Assembly: GCA_934747265.1 (NCBI GenBank)
Contig: CAKVGI010000004.1
Span: 20,103 to 84,102 of the forward strand
Reading direction: 5' to 3'
DNA length: 64,000 nt
DNA from: an uncultured Rickettsiales bacterium
GTDB lineage: Bacteria; Pseudomonadota; Alphaproteobacteria; Rickettsiales; UBA1997
This document shows, piece after piece, positions 45,507 through 54,448 of the stretch. Under the pieces are notes generated by a model, which was not told the DNA's origin, ran no database searches, and was given only the letters and a program-made list of their open reading frames with translations. Every line of letters starts with the position of its first letter. Position 1 is the stretch's first letter. The translations under genes and the position numbers were made by a program.

Positions 45507-46169
45507 CTAATTTATATTTTCTATATTGTTTATTATCCAGAAATTGTCTTTGCTAGAAATTTTTTTCTCAAAGACCCATTTTTCTTTAACTTTTTCTATT
45601 TTCTTTTTATTTCCCATTATCACTTTTCCATCTTTGTCCTCAACAAAATTTATTTGTTCCATCTCAAATAAAACATCTATAAGAATAGCTTTATTTTCAA
45701 TATATATGTTATTTATTTTACTTGATAAAAAAGAAATCAGTGAAGATTTTAAGATTCTATTTTGATTAATCAGTGTGTCTATTTGTTTTTTAAAGTTCTC
45801 AAAAACATGCTCTGATAATAAACTTTTTAAAGTATCAATATCTTTGTTTGAAAAAGCATCATTAACCATTTCAACTGCATTTTGTGAACCTTTTAAAAAA
45901 TTATCTTCATTAAAGTTTATTTTAGTTAATTCTTTTTTAACATTATCAGCAACATCAATAGTAAGCTTTATGCTATTTTTTTTCTTTATTTGTTCTATAT
46001 CAATAACATTTTCATTGGCTGTTTGTGTTCCATTTTTGCTTAATTTTTCTTTTAAAAATTCATCTATTGTTTTTTGTCTAATATCATTATCATCTTTAAG
46101 ACCAATTGTATTCTTTAATTTAAAAATAAAAAAAAGTGTAATAAATAAAAAGAATAATATATCTAACAT
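45507..46169 (-). CDS. Tim44-like (TimA) domain protein
   Basis: 220 residues. An N-terminal membrane segment (about 2-18) precedes a charged linker and a Tim44-like domain: FLKGSQNAVEMVNDAFSNKDIDTLKSLLSEHVFENFKKQI, then EKWVFEKKISSKDNFWIINN. The family is the bacterial ancestor of mitochondrial Tim44 and is common in alphaproteobacteria, where it is a peripheral inner-membrane protein of unclear role. It lies between convergent parA and an acidic hypothetical on the same strand. Confidence 0.87.
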   Translation of the reverse strand: MLDILFFLFITLFFIFKLKNTIGLKDDNDIRQKTIDEFLKEKLSKNGTQTANENVIDIEQIKKKNSIKLTIDVADNVKKELTKINFNEDNFLKGSQNAVEMVNDAFSNKDIDTLKSLLSEHVFENFKKQIDTLINQNRILKSSLISFLSSKINNIYIENKAILIDVLFEMEQINFVEDKDGKVIMGNKKKIEKVKEKWVFEKKISSKDNFWIINNIENIN

Positions 46170-46189
46170 ATTTTTATTTTAATTGTTGA

Positions 46190-46891
46190 TTAATGAGTCC
46201 TTTCGCGAACCTTATCTTTAACAATATTTCTAAATTTTTTTAAATCAAGGGATTTTTTACTGCTCTTTACTTTTTTAGACTTTAAAATATCTATTACACC
46301 TTCAACTTCTTCTTCATCTTCTTCTATTGCATCAACTGTATTTTGTGATAATTTTTTCTTAAAAGCATCTCTTATTTCTTTGTCTTTATCTCTAAAATTA
46401 GCTCCATCGTCATCATCGCTGTCATTATCATCGTCATCATCGTCATCACCTAACATTTCTTTATAATCTATATTATCTTGATAAGAATTATAATCATCAT
46501 CTGTTTTTTGCCACTCATCTTCTTCATATTCTTCATTTTGGTCGTATGAATTTATTGAATTATCGCTATCTAAAAAATTATTATTATATAATTGATTATT
46601 ATAATTATTATATCCGTCATCAATATCATCTTTTACTACATCTTCAATATTTTCTTTTGGTTCTTGTTTATTTAATGTATTTTCTTCTATTTTATCTAAT
46701 TCGCTTTGTACTGCCTGTTGTATTTCTTGTTCTAATGAGGCATTATTATTTTTACCATTTCTAGTTGTTTGTGAATTATTATTATCTCCTATTATTTTAT
46801 TATCATCTGTTCTAGCTTCAAGAATTACTTTACTTCTAGTCTTGATATTTTTTGTTGTATTTAATCGTGTTTCACTATCTCTTGTTTCCAT
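46190..46891 (-). CDS. acidic low-complexity hypothetical protein
   Basis: 233 residues. No family recognised. The chain is polar throughout: a Thr/Arg-rich start, an Asn/Asp/Tyr-rich middle, a run of about seven aspartates near residue 150 followed by further Asp-rich sequence, and a basic end (KKVKSSKKSLDLKKFRNIVK). No signal peptide or membrane segment is seen. It may share a transcript with the Tim44-like gene 20 bp downstream. The basic end against an acidic body suggests a scaffold or binding tail, but this is speculation. Confidence 0.55.
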   Translation of the reverse strand: METRDSETRLNTTKNIKTRSKVILEARTDDNKIIGDNNNSQTTRNGKNNNASLEQEIQQAVQSELDKIEENTLNKQEPKENIEDVVKDDIDDGYNNYNNQLYNNNFLDSDNSINSYDQNEEYEEDEWQKTDDDYNSYQDNIDYKEMLGDDDDDDDNDSDDDDGANFRDKDKEIRDAFKKKLSQNTVDAIEEDEEEVEGVIDILKSKKVKSSKKSLDLKKFRNIVKDKVRERTH

Positions 46892-47047
46892 ATTAATATA
46901 TATTTATTCAGGACGATTTTAACAAATATTTTAAAAATATTCAAGTTTTTTATTTCAAAAAATATTCCAATATGTATTAATATAAAATCATTTTTTTCTT
47001 GCAATATTTAAAATAAAATAGATAATATTAGTAATTAGTTAATAAAT

Positions 47048-47749
47048 ATGTTTTTAATGTCAGGAAATATAAATCTTCAAATATTTGATATGATTACCAA
47101 ATCTGATGTCATTACTATGACAATATATTTGGTTTTGATTATGTATTCTGTTTGGAGTTGGTCTATTGTGTTTGATAAAATATTTAAATTTAGACTTTTA
47201 AAAATAAAGACTGAAAAGTTTGATAGGCTTTTTTGGTCTGGCAAAATGTTAGAAGATATTCATAAGCAAATAAAAAATAGCGCTAACTATCCATCAGCTA
47301 TGATTTTTTGCGCTATAATGCAGGAGTGGGAAAATGCCAATGTTTTGGATATAGTTAAAAATAATAAGGTTGATAGTAAAAATTCTTTAAAAGAAAGATT
47401 GTCCGCTGTAATGGAAGTAGCTCTTGTTAAATCTGTTTCGAAATTGAGATACGGAATGACATTTTTATTAATTGTTTCAACAACCGCTACGTTTTTTGGA
47501 TTATTTGGTACGGTATGGGGATTATTAAAAAGCTTTTTGTCAATTACAGCATTACAAGATAGTAGCCTTATAGTTATAGCACCTGGTATAGCTGATGCTC
47601 TTATAACTACTGTTTTTGGTCTTATTGCTGCAATTCCTGCTACTATTTTTTATAATGTTTATAATACTAAAATTAATAATTTTGAAGATCAAATGATTAA
47701 TTTTGGTACCGAGGTTTTAACTATTTTATCAAGAGAATTGGATCAATAA
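47048..47749 (+). CDS. tolQ: Tol-Pal complex proton channel TolQ
   Basis: 233 residues. Three membrane helices: the first near 20-42 and two at about 138-160 and 170-195 (LLIVSTTATFFGLFGTVWGLLKSF, ALITTVFGLIAAIPATIFYNV). This is the TolQ/ExbB/MotA pattern. With TolR it harvests the proton gradient to drive TolA during envelope constriction. It begins the tolQ-tolR-tolA-tolB run, spaced by 3 to 9 bp. ATG 47057 is a possible alternative start. Confidence 0.95.
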   Translation: MFLMSGNINLQIFDMITKSDVITMTIYLVLIMYSVWSWSIVFDKIFKFRLLKIKTEKFDRLFWSGKMLEDIHKQIKNSANYPSAMIFCAIMQEWENANVLDIVKNNKVDSKNSLKERLSAVMEVALVKSVSKLRYGMTFLLIVSTTATFFGLFGTVWGLLKSFLSITALQDSSLIVIAPGIADALITTVFGLIAAIPATIFYNVYNTKINNFEDQMINFGTEVLTILSRELDQ

Positions 47750-47753
47750 TTAT

Positions 47754-48176
47754 ATGAAAAGCATTTTAAGAAGAAGGTCTTTGAATAGGAATAATGAATT
47801 TAGTTATATAAATTTTGCTCCTTTTGTTGATTTCTTATTTTCTTTATTAATTGTATTTATGGTTGCAACCCCTATAATGCTTGGTGGTGTAAATATAGAA
47901 TTACCAAAGGGCAAAGCTGAAATAGTTGTTGTAAAAAAGGAACCTCTTGTTGTTAGTATAAAAAAAGATGGAAGTATCTTTTTGGAAAAAGATGCAATAA
48001 AATTAAATACTATTTCTAGCAAATTATCAGAATTGGCGATGGGTGATAAAGATATTAAAATATTTGTTAAGGCTGATAAAGATTTAGCTTATAATAGGGT
48101 TATTACTGTTGTTAGTGCGATTTATAATGCTGGTTTTTTTGATGTGACACTTATAACAGATTTAAAAAAAATGTAA
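47754..48176 (+). CDS. tolR: Tol-Pal complex protein TolR
   Basis: 140 residues. ExbD/TolR pattern: a basic start (SILRRRSLNRNNEFSYINFAPFVDFLFSLLIVFMVATPI) in which the membrane-embedded Asp lies in FVDFLF, then INIELPKG-like VNIELPKGKA and a C-terminal periplasmic domain (KIFVKADKDLAYNRVITVVSAIYNAGFFDVTLIT). It sits between tolQ and tolA. Confidence 0.95.
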   Translation: MKSILRRRSLNRNNEFSYINFAPFVDFLFSLLIVFMVATPIMLGGVNIELPKGKAEIVVVKKEPLVVSIKKDGSIFLEKDAIKLNTISSKLSELAMGDKDIKIFVKADKDLAYNRVITVVSAIYNAGFFDVTLITDLKKM

Positions 48177-48185
48177 TGTAAAATT

Positions 48186-49376
48186 ATGTTAAGAAATTTA
48201 ATTTATTCTTTCTGTTTTCATGTTCTATTTGTAGCATTACTATTTATATCTACATTTGAATTTACAGAAAAAATAACTTTAAATAAAGTTACCCCATTAA
48301 CTATTGGTTTTGTTAATGAAAATGCCATAGATGATTTAGAAAAGATTGAAGTAAAAAAGGAAGATGAAAGGGTTAAGGATTTAAAACTAGAAGAAAAAAT
48401 TGAGTTATATAATAAAATTAAAAACAGGAAAGAAATTCAAAAAGAAAATGAAAAATTTAATTTTAATAAAGAAAGAGAAAGTGTAAAATCAAATACGAAT
48501 AATGAGAAAGAAGTAAAAGATAATAAAGAAAAAGAGAAAAAATCTAATAAAAAGGAAGAAGAAAATAATATTAAAGAAAACGAATTTTCTTATTATATTA
48601 CGCCAGTTTATGTTGCAGAATATAAAATTAATACTGACGAAAAAAGAAAACTTATAGAAAATAGGATTAAAAGAGAAGAGTTGAGAAAGGCTATAAAAGA
48701 AAGAAATGCGGTACCTAGTCTTGATTTTGAAGAAATAAAGCAAATGCAAACAATAGAAGAAATTGTAAAAATATCTCAGAAACCTTTGGTCGTTGCAAAA
48801 GCTAAAAAAGATAAAAAAATAGAACAAGAAAAGGCGCAAAATGCTGAAAAAACTAACGAAAAGGCTGATGAAAATAATAAAGATGAAAACAATGAACAAA
48901 ATGATAATAGCGTGAGTGTAGATCAAATGGCGCTAGAAATTAAAGCTATTAACAATGTTATAGATAAAAAATATGATAATTTAAGTGAAGAAAATATTTT
49001 TAATAAAGAAGATATTGAAAAATTAAAAGAAATTAATGATACTAAGAATGATACAAAGTATATGTTGTCTTTAAGGGAGAAGAGAAATATTCAGAGACAA
49101 ATTAAGGGTTGCTATAAAATGGCAATTTTAAGGAGCAAAAAAGACAGCAAAGCAATAGTTGCTTTAACTGTGAATATTGAAAAAGATGGAATTGTTAATA
49201 TGAATAATATTAAAGTAAATATGGTGGCTGATGATTTTGAGAATGGATTTGAAATTGCAGTTGATAATGCAAAATCAGCTTTAATCTTTTGCAGTCCACT
49301 TAGGGGATTACCAGCTGGTAAATATAAAACTTGGAAACAAATGACTTTTGTTTTTGATAGTAATAATTTGGAGTAA
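48186..49376 (+). CDS. tolA: TolA-like protein
   Basis: 396 residues. One N-terminal membrane segment (about 5-24) anchors a very long Lys/Glu-rich helical region (45-290; coiled coil or single alpha-helix) and a C-terminal globular domain (about 305-396) with IKGCYKMAILRSKKDSKAIV and IVALTVNIEKDGIVN, as in the TolA/TonB C-terminal fold. TolA spans the periplasm to reach Pal and outer-membrane partners. The middle is low in conservation, so identification rests on position between tolR and tolB plus layout. Confidence 0.85.
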   Translation: MLRNLIYSFCFHVLFVALLFISTFEFTEKITLNKVTPLTIGFVNENAIDDLEKIEVKKEDERVKDLKLEEKIELYNKIKNRKEIQKENEKFNFNKERESVKSNTNNEKEVKDNKEKEKKSNKKEEENNIKENEFSYYITPVYVAEYKINTDEKRKLIENRIKREELRKAIKERNAVPSLDFEEIKQMQTIEEIVKISQKPLVVAKAKKDKKIEQEKAQNAEKTNEKADENNKDENNEQNDNSVSVDQMALEIKAINNVIDKKYDNLSEENIFNKEDIEKLKEINDTKNDTKYMLSLREKRNIQRQIKGCYKMAILRSKKDSKAIVALTVNIEKDGIVNMNNIKVNMVADDFENGFEIAVDNAKSALIFCSPLRGLPAGKYKTWKQMTFVFDSNNLE

Positions 49377-49378
49377 AA

Positions 49379-50734
49379 ATGAAAAAAATTTATTTTATAT
49401 TGCTTACTATGTTTTTTGTTAATATTTCTTTTGCTAGAAATGATTTAACTATTGATATTGATGGAACGGCAAACAAAAAAAATAGTATTGTGTTTGAAAA
49501 TATTAAAATCATAAATACAGATGATGATTTTAAAATTACAGAAAAAATAATTGGAAATATTGAAAAAAATCTAAACACAACAGATTTATTTAAGGTAATT
49601 AAATCAAAAAAATCTATTTATAATGATTATGATAAAGTTATAAAGATGACAGAAAGCGATCTAACAAATTTAGTTATAACAAAATATTCAAAAAATAATA
49701 TAGATGCAGTTTTTGGTGGTTATGCTTATCTAAATGATAATGATGATTTAGAATTAAAAGTTAAACTTTGGGATATTTTAGATCAAAGAGAAATTTTAAA
49801 TAAATCATTTATTGTGGATAATTCAAATTGGAAAAATATATCTGATATTATTTCTGATAGTATTTATGAATTGCTGACTGGTGAAATTTCTGGTCATTTT
49901 GATAGTAAAATATTATTTGTATCAGAAACTGGTGGTGCAAAAAATAGAAAAAAAAGAATAGCTATGATAGATTTTGATGGTAGTAATTTGACTTATTTAA
50001 CTAATGGCGATAATCTTGTTCTGACACCAGCTTTTTCTAAGCATAACAAAGATGAAGTTGTGTATTTGGAATATAGAAATAAAAATCCACACATTTATAG
50101 AAAAAATCTTGCAACAAATAAGTTAACTCTAATTGGAAATAATATGGAAATGACTTATGCGCCTAACTTTAATCCTAATGGTTCTAATGAAATATTGTTT
50201 TCAGCTGCAAAAAATGGTATTTCTAATATATATAAATTAAACTTTGATGATGGTTTGATAAAACAATTAACTTTTGATAGTGATATTTCAACGGTTCCAA
50301 GTTGGTCTCCTGATGGCGAAAAGATAGTTTTTGTATCTGATAAAACTGGTATTAGAAAATTATATATTATGAATAGGGATGGAACGGATACGCGTATGAT
50401 TAGTAAGGGTAGGGGGGTTTATGATAAGCCAAGCTGGTCTCCTGATGGTAAATTGATATCTTTCGTTAAAATGGAGAAAGGTGAGTTTTATATTGGACTA
50501 ATGACTCCAAATGGTGATAATGAAAGAAACATTATGAATGCTTATTTAGTTGAAGGTATTAAATGGTCTCCAAATGGTAGATATTTAATTTATTCAAAGC
50601 AAAAAGGTCCTTTTGGTAAAGATAGTATACCTGGTATATATATAATAGATATATTGACTGGTATTGAACATAAAATTAATACGCCGGAAAATCAAGGTGC
50701 TACTGATCCTGATTGGGTAAGAAATAAATATTAA
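49379..50734 (+). CDS. tolB: Tol-Pal system protein TolB
   Basis: 451 residues. A signal peptide (KKIYFILLTMFFVNISFA) is followed by the N-terminal domain and a six-bladed beta-propeller with repeated PSWSPDGEKIVFVSDKTG, PSWSPDGKLISFVK and IKWSPNGRYLIYSKQ motifs, the WD40-like/TolB pattern. TolB is periplasmic and binds Pal. In most genomes pal follows; here an LptC-like gene and an ABC-F gene follow, so pal must be elsewhere or absent. Confidence 0.95.
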   Translation: MKKIYFILLTMFFVNISFARNDLTIDIDGTANKKNSIVFENIKIINTDDDFKITEKIIGNIEKNLNTTDLFKVIKSKKSIYNDYDKVIKMTESDLTNLVITKYSKNNIDAVFGGYAYLNDNDDLELKVKLWDILDQREILNKSFIVDNSNWKNISDIISDSIYELLTGEISGHFDSKILFVSETGGAKNRKKRIAMIDFDGSNLTYLTNGDNLVLTPAFSKHNKDEVVYLEYRNKNPHIYRKNLATNKLTLIGNNMEMTYAPNFNPNGSNEILFSAAKNGISNIYKLNFDDGLIKQLTFDSDISTVPSWSPDGEKIVFVSDKTGIRKLYIMNRDGTDTRMISKGRGVYDKPSWSPDGKLISFVKMEKGEFYIGLMTPNGDNERNIMNAYLVEGIKWSPNGRYLIYSKQKGPFGKDSIPGIYIIDILTGIEHKINTPENQGATDPDWVRNKY

Positions 50735-50740
50735 TATTAT

Positions 50741-51130
50741 ATGAAAAATAGACTTTATAGAATAAAAATTTTTTATTTTCTTTATATATTTTTAATTATG
50801 GTGATATTTTTCATTATATTAAAGTTTATTGTTGATTTTTGTAAAATGAGTAATGAAAAGATTTTGTCAAATACAAAAAATGTTGTTGAAGAAAATAGAT
50901 TTGTTTTAAATCCGCGAGTTCAGGTTGAAAATAATGGAAAATTTGAATATGTTGAGTCAGAAAAGGGTTTTTTAAATAATACTGAATATTTATTTGAAAA
51001 TATTAAAATGAATGGATATTTTGGAGATATTACATCTGGTCAATTAGAAATAAAGGATGATAAAAATATTTTAGAGTTTACAATAAATCCAAATTTTACA
51101 ATATATTTAAACAATATAGAAGACAAATAA
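50741..51130 (+). CDS. LptC-like membrane protein, tentative
   Basis: 129 residues. One N-terminal membrane segment (about 10-33) and a small periplasmic beta-rich part: FVLNPRVQVENNGKFEYVESEKGF and LFENIKMNGYFGDITSGQLEI, which follow the LptC order of NPR...dG..y...A followed by a v.l..i.G and a graded sG.g region. LptC bridges LptB2FG to LptA in LPS export. It is 6 bp after tolB and 4 bp before the ABC-F gene. The match is by pattern only and the protein is shorter than usual LptC. Confidence 0.45.
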   Translation: MKNRLYRIKIFYFLYIFLIMVIFFIILKFIVDFCKMSNEKILSNTKNVVEENRFVLNPRVQVENNGKFEYVESEKGFLNNTEYLFENIKMNGYFGDITSGQLEIKDDKNILEFTINPNFTIYLNNIEDK

Positions 51131-51134
51131 TATT

Positions 51135-52865
51135 ATGTTAAAAGTTCAAAATTTATCAATTTCTTTTGATGGAAAACAGGTTTTTGAAGATTTAACTTTT
51201 ATAGTTAACGATAAAGAAAAGGTAGGCTTAATTGGTAGAAATGGAAGCGGAAAAACTACTTTGTTTAAAATTTTAAGCGGAAGAATTAAAGATTATGAAG
51301 GTGAAGTCTCAATACCAAAAGGTTATAAAATTGGTTATTTAGAACAACATTTAAAATTCACGGAAAAAACTGTAATAGAGGAAGCTTGCTTGGCTTTGCC
51401 AGATTATAAGAAAAATTGTGTTTGGGATGCTGAAAAAATATTATCACAGCTTGGTTTTAGTGAAGAGGATAAAAGAAAAAATCCGCAAGAGTTTTCTGGC
51501 GGTTGGCAGATAAGGTTAAATTTGGCTAAATTACTAATATCTGAACCAAATATTTTATTATTAGATGAACCAACTAATTATCTTGATATTATATCAATTA
51601 GATGGTTAAAGCAATTTTTAAAAGATTATAATGGTGCTATAATTTTAATTACTCATGATAGAAGTTTTATGGATGATATTATTGATCATACCATAATTAT
51701 TCATAGAGGTGAGAGTATTAAAATTACAGGAAATACGCAAGATATGTATGAAAAAATTGCAACAGATGAGGAAACGTACGAAAAATCAAGAATTAACTTA
51801 AATAAAAAGAAAGAACAAATACAAAAATACATTGATAGATTTAGATATAAAGCAAGACTTGCAAGTGGTGTTCAGTCAAAAATCAAGATGGTTGAAAAGA
51901 TGGGCGAGAAGGAAAAATTATCCAATATAGAAAGTCTTGATTTTGACTTTAAGTATAAAGAGTTTACTGGCAATTCAAATATGGTCAATATAGACGATCT
52001 TTCATTTGGTTATGGTAAAGAAAATTTATTAATAAACAAACTATCGTTTAAAATTGAAAAAGGCGATAAAATTTGCGTTATAGGAAAAAATGGTAAAGGA
52101 AAGTCTACTTTGCTGAAATTGTTAATTGGAGAGTTAAAACAACTAGAAGGATCAATAAAAACAAATGCAAAAACAGAAATTGGATATTTTGGACAGACAA
52201 ATATTGATAGATTAAATCCAAATAACACAATAGAAGAGGAATTACGTACAGTTAATATTTCATTACCAAGACCAATAATTCTTGCAACCGCTGGTAGAAT
52301 GATGTTTTCTGGCGATAATGCACAAAAAAGAATCAATGTTTTGAGTGGTGGCGAAAAAAGTAGAGTGTCTTTAGGGAAAATTATTTTGACACCTTGCAAT
52401 TTATTGATTTTAGATGAACCAACAAATCATTTAGATATGGAATCTTGCGAGGCATTATGCGTTGCAATAGAAAATTTTAAAGGAGCGTCAGTCATAGTCA
52501 GTCATAATGAATATTTATTAAATAATATAGCTAATAAACTAATTGTATTTGATGATGGAAAAGTGTTTTTATTTGAGGGGAATTATCAAGATTTCTTGAA
52601 GAAAATTGGATGGAAAAGTGAGATTAAAGTTAAAAAAATAAAAGAAGATAAGCAGAAAATAATTCAAGATAAACCAAAATTCAATAAGAAAGAAAAAGAT
52701 AAATTGGAAAAAATTATTTTTGAAAAAGAATTGATGTTAGAAGAATTATTAGAAAAACAGGATTATAAATCATATGGTATTTTACAAAAAGAAGTCGAGG
52801 AATTAATGATTAAATTGGAAAAGATGATAGAATTAAAAACTAAAAATATGCAAAATATTGAATAG
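51135..52865 (+). CDS. ABC-F family ATPase (Uup/YheS-like)
   Basis: 576 residues with two ABC domains and no membrane part. First domain: Walker A GRNGSGKTT, signature FSGGWQIRL, Walker B LLLDEPTNYLD. Second: GKNGKGKST, LSGGEKSRVSLGK, LILDEPTNHLD. The linker holds the ABC-F helical arm (RFRYKARLASGVQSKIKM). A Lys/Glu-rich C-terminal coiled coil (residues about 495-576) is as in Uup. ABC-F proteins bind the ribosomal E site and ease stalled translation; a few give antibiotic resistance. No resistance-specific feature is seen. Confidence 0.92.
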   Translation: MLKVQNLSISFDGKQVFEDLTFIVNDKEKVGLIGRNGSGKTTLFKILSGRIKDYEGEVSIPKGYKIGYLEQHLKFTEKTVIEEACLALPDYKKNCVWDAEKILSQLGFSEEDKRKNPQEFSGGWQIRLNLAKLLISEPNILLLDEPTNYLDIISIRWLKQFLKDYNGAIILITHDRSFMDDIIDHTIIIHRGESIKITGNTQDMYEKIATDEETYEKSRINLNKKKEQIQKYIDRFRYKARLASGVQSKIKMVEKMGEKEKLSNIESLDFDFKYKEFTGNSNMVNIDDLSFGYGKENLLINKLSFKIEKGDKICVIGKNGKGKSTLLKLLIGELKQLEGSIKTNAKTEIGYFGQTNIDRLNPNNTIEEELRTVNISLPRPIILATAGRMMFSGDNAQKRINVLSGGEKSRVSLGKIILTPCNLLILDEPTNHLDMESCEALCVAIENFKGASVIVSHNEYLLNNIANKLIVFDDGKVFLFEGNYQDFLKKIGWKSEIKVKKIKEDKQKIIQDKPKFNKKEKDKLEKIIFEKELMLEELLEKQDYKSYGILQKEVEELMIKLEKMIELKTKNMQNIE

Positions 52866-52876
52866 ATGAAGCAAAT

Positions 52877-52903
52877 AAGAATTAAGAATTAAGAATTAAG
52901 AAT
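52877..52903 (+). repeat. short AAGAATT tandem tract
   Basis: Four tandem copies of the 7-mer AAGAATT (last one altered) lie just after the ABC-F stop codon. The same tract forms the tail of the C element near 60480-60515, so this may be a remnant of a C element without its hairpin. Confidence 0.6.
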
Positions 52904-52943
52904 GATAATATCATTATACATTGAATAATATTGGATTTTTTTG

Positions 52944-52971
52944 TTGACTTATTAATAATTTTTTATAGAAT
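52944..52971 (+). promoter_or_regulatory. probable rplM-rpsI promoter
   Basis: TTGACT (52944-52949) and TAGAAT (52966-52971) are spaced by 16 bp, about 100 bases before the rplM start codon. The leader contains short GTTTG/CAAAC complementarity near 52999 but no known L13 leader structure is certain. Confidence 0.5.
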
Positions 52972-53071
52972 TTGTTTATCTTAGATAAAAAGACTGGTTT
53001 TGTTTGCCAAACCCACTTAAATAAAACTGGTAAAAAATTTATTAGATAAAAATAATTTTATATAAGATAAT

Positions 53072-53551
53072 ATGAGTAAAAATATAATGAAAACTTTCTC
53101 GGCTTCTCCAAAAGATGTAGAAAGAAAATGGTACTTGGTTGACGCTACTGATTTAGTTCTTGGTAGAATGGCTGTTATTGTTGCAGATTATTTAAGAGGT
53201 AAACATAAAGCTATTTTTACACCAAATCAAGATTGTGGTGATTATGTTGTTGTTGTAAATGCTGATAAAGTTTATATGACAGGAAACAAGACCGAGTTCA
53301 AAAAATATATTCATCATACAGGTTTTCCTGGTGGTTTGAAAGAAACAACAGCAAAAGATATAATGGCTGGTAAAAATCCAGAAAAAATTGTTGAGCAAGC
53401 AATTAGGAAAATGATAACAAGAAATCCATTAGGAAGAAAAGTTATGAAGAAATTGTTTGTATATGCAGGTTCCGAAAATCCACATATGGCTCAAAAACCT
53501 GAGTTTTTAGACATAGCAAGTATGAATATTAAAAATAAAAAAAGAAAGTAG
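53072..53551 (+). CDS. rplM: 50S ribosomal protein L13
   Basis: 159 residues. Conserved blocks KWYLVDATDLVLGRMA, LRGKHKAIFTPNQDCGDYVVV, HHTGFPGGLKE and MITRNPLGRKVMKKLFVYAGSENPHMAQKPE are all present. It is an early-assembly 23S-binding protein. It is the first gene of the usual rplM-rpsI pair (9-bp gap to rpsI). Confidence 0.98.
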   Translation: MSKNIMKTFSASPKDVERKWYLVDATDLVLGRMAVIVADYLRGKHKAIFTPNQDCGDYVVVVNADKVYMTGNKTEFKKYIHHTGFPGGLKETTAKDIMAGKNPEKIVEQAIRKMITRNPLGRKVMKKLFVYAGSENPHMAQKPEFLDIASMNIKNKKRK

Positions 53552-53560
53552 GTAAGAAGT

Positions 53561-54139
53561 ATGGTTAGCGCAAAAAAAGTTGAGACTATAAAAGTTCAAA
53601 AAACTGCAAAATCAGCAGAAATTAGTCCAGCAAAAGAAAAAACTGTTAAAAAAGTTGCAACAGCTGAAAAGAAAGCTACAAAAGAGACAAAAGTAGTTAA
53701 AAAAGCAGAAACAAAAAAAACAGTATCTAAAAAAATAAGTAAAAAGAGTGGTAAAAATACAACTTACGCTACTGGTAAAAGAAAAAATGCTATTGCCAAA
53801 GTATGGATTTCGGAAGGTAATGGTACTTTTATAATTAATGGTAAACCAGCAAATGAATACTTAAAAAGAGCTATTCTTGATGTTATTATAAACCAACCAT
53901 TTCAAAAAACAGAAACAGAAGGAAAATTTGATATAAATTGTACTGTTTTGGGCGGTGGTTTAAGTGGACAAGCTGGTGCTATTAAACATGCTATTTCTAT
54001 TGCTTTACAATTATTGAATCCACAACTTAGAGGAGTGTTAAAATCCGCTGGTTTCTTAACAAGAGATTCAAGAATTGTTGAAAGAAAGAAAGCTGGTTTA
54101 AAGAAAGCTAGAAAAGGTCAAGTTTACCAAAAACGATAA
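53561..54139 (+). CDS. rpsI: 30S ribosomal protein S9 with N-terminal Lys/Ala-rich extension
   Basis: 192 residues. The S9 body (about 65-192) starts TYATGKRKNAIAKVWISEG, contains VLGGGLSGQAGAIKHAISIAL, and ends in the tRNA-contacting RKKAGLKKARKGQVYQKR tail. The first 60 residues are an unusual Lys/Ala/Thr/Val-rich, repeat-like extension (KKVATAEKKATKETKVVKK) absent from most S9 proteins, probably an extra rRNA-binding or disordered tail. A clear terminator follows. Confidence 0.97.
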   Translation: MVSAKKVETIKVQKTAKSAEISPAKEKTVKKVATAEKKATKETKVVKKAETKKTVSKKISKKSGKNTTYATGKRKNAIAKVWISEGNGTFIINGKPANEYLKRAILDVIINQPFQKTETEGKFDINCTVLGGGLSGQAGAIKHAISIALQLLNPQLRGVLKSAGFLTRDSRIVERKKAGLKKARKGQVYQKR

Positions 54140-54163
54140 TTATTTATATATTTATCATATTTT

Positions 54164-54188
54164 AACCACCATTTTATGGTGGTTTTTT
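54164..54188 (+). terminator. rho-independent terminator of rplM-rpsI
   Basis: An 8-bp stem AACCACCA/TGGTGGTT (54164-54171 and 54177-54184) with a 5-base loop TTTTA runs into a stretch of six T. Confidence 0.92.
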
Positions 54189-54448
54189 GCTTTTAATTTA
54201 TTATGCAATTGCAATCATAACATTGGCTTGGATTATAAATTATTTATCTTTTTTTATTCACTAATTTTTTGTTTTATTATTAGTATACTAGGCTTTCTTT
54301 AATAAAATTAATTTAAGATAGTATTTTTAAATAAATTATTGTGGATATTGACGATTTATAATGGAATTATAATATGAATAATTTTTATTAGTTAAATATT
54401 AATTATAATTTGAATTATTTATATAAAAATTAGTGTGTAGTAATATTA
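54189..54448. other. AT-rich intergenic stretch
   Basis: About 260 bases between the rpsI terminator and the stop codon of the candidate effector. It is AT-rich with only short chance ORFs. A weak TTGACG/TATAAT pair with a short 14-bp spacer (54348-54373) points into no gene. I see nothing else here. Confidence 0.5.
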
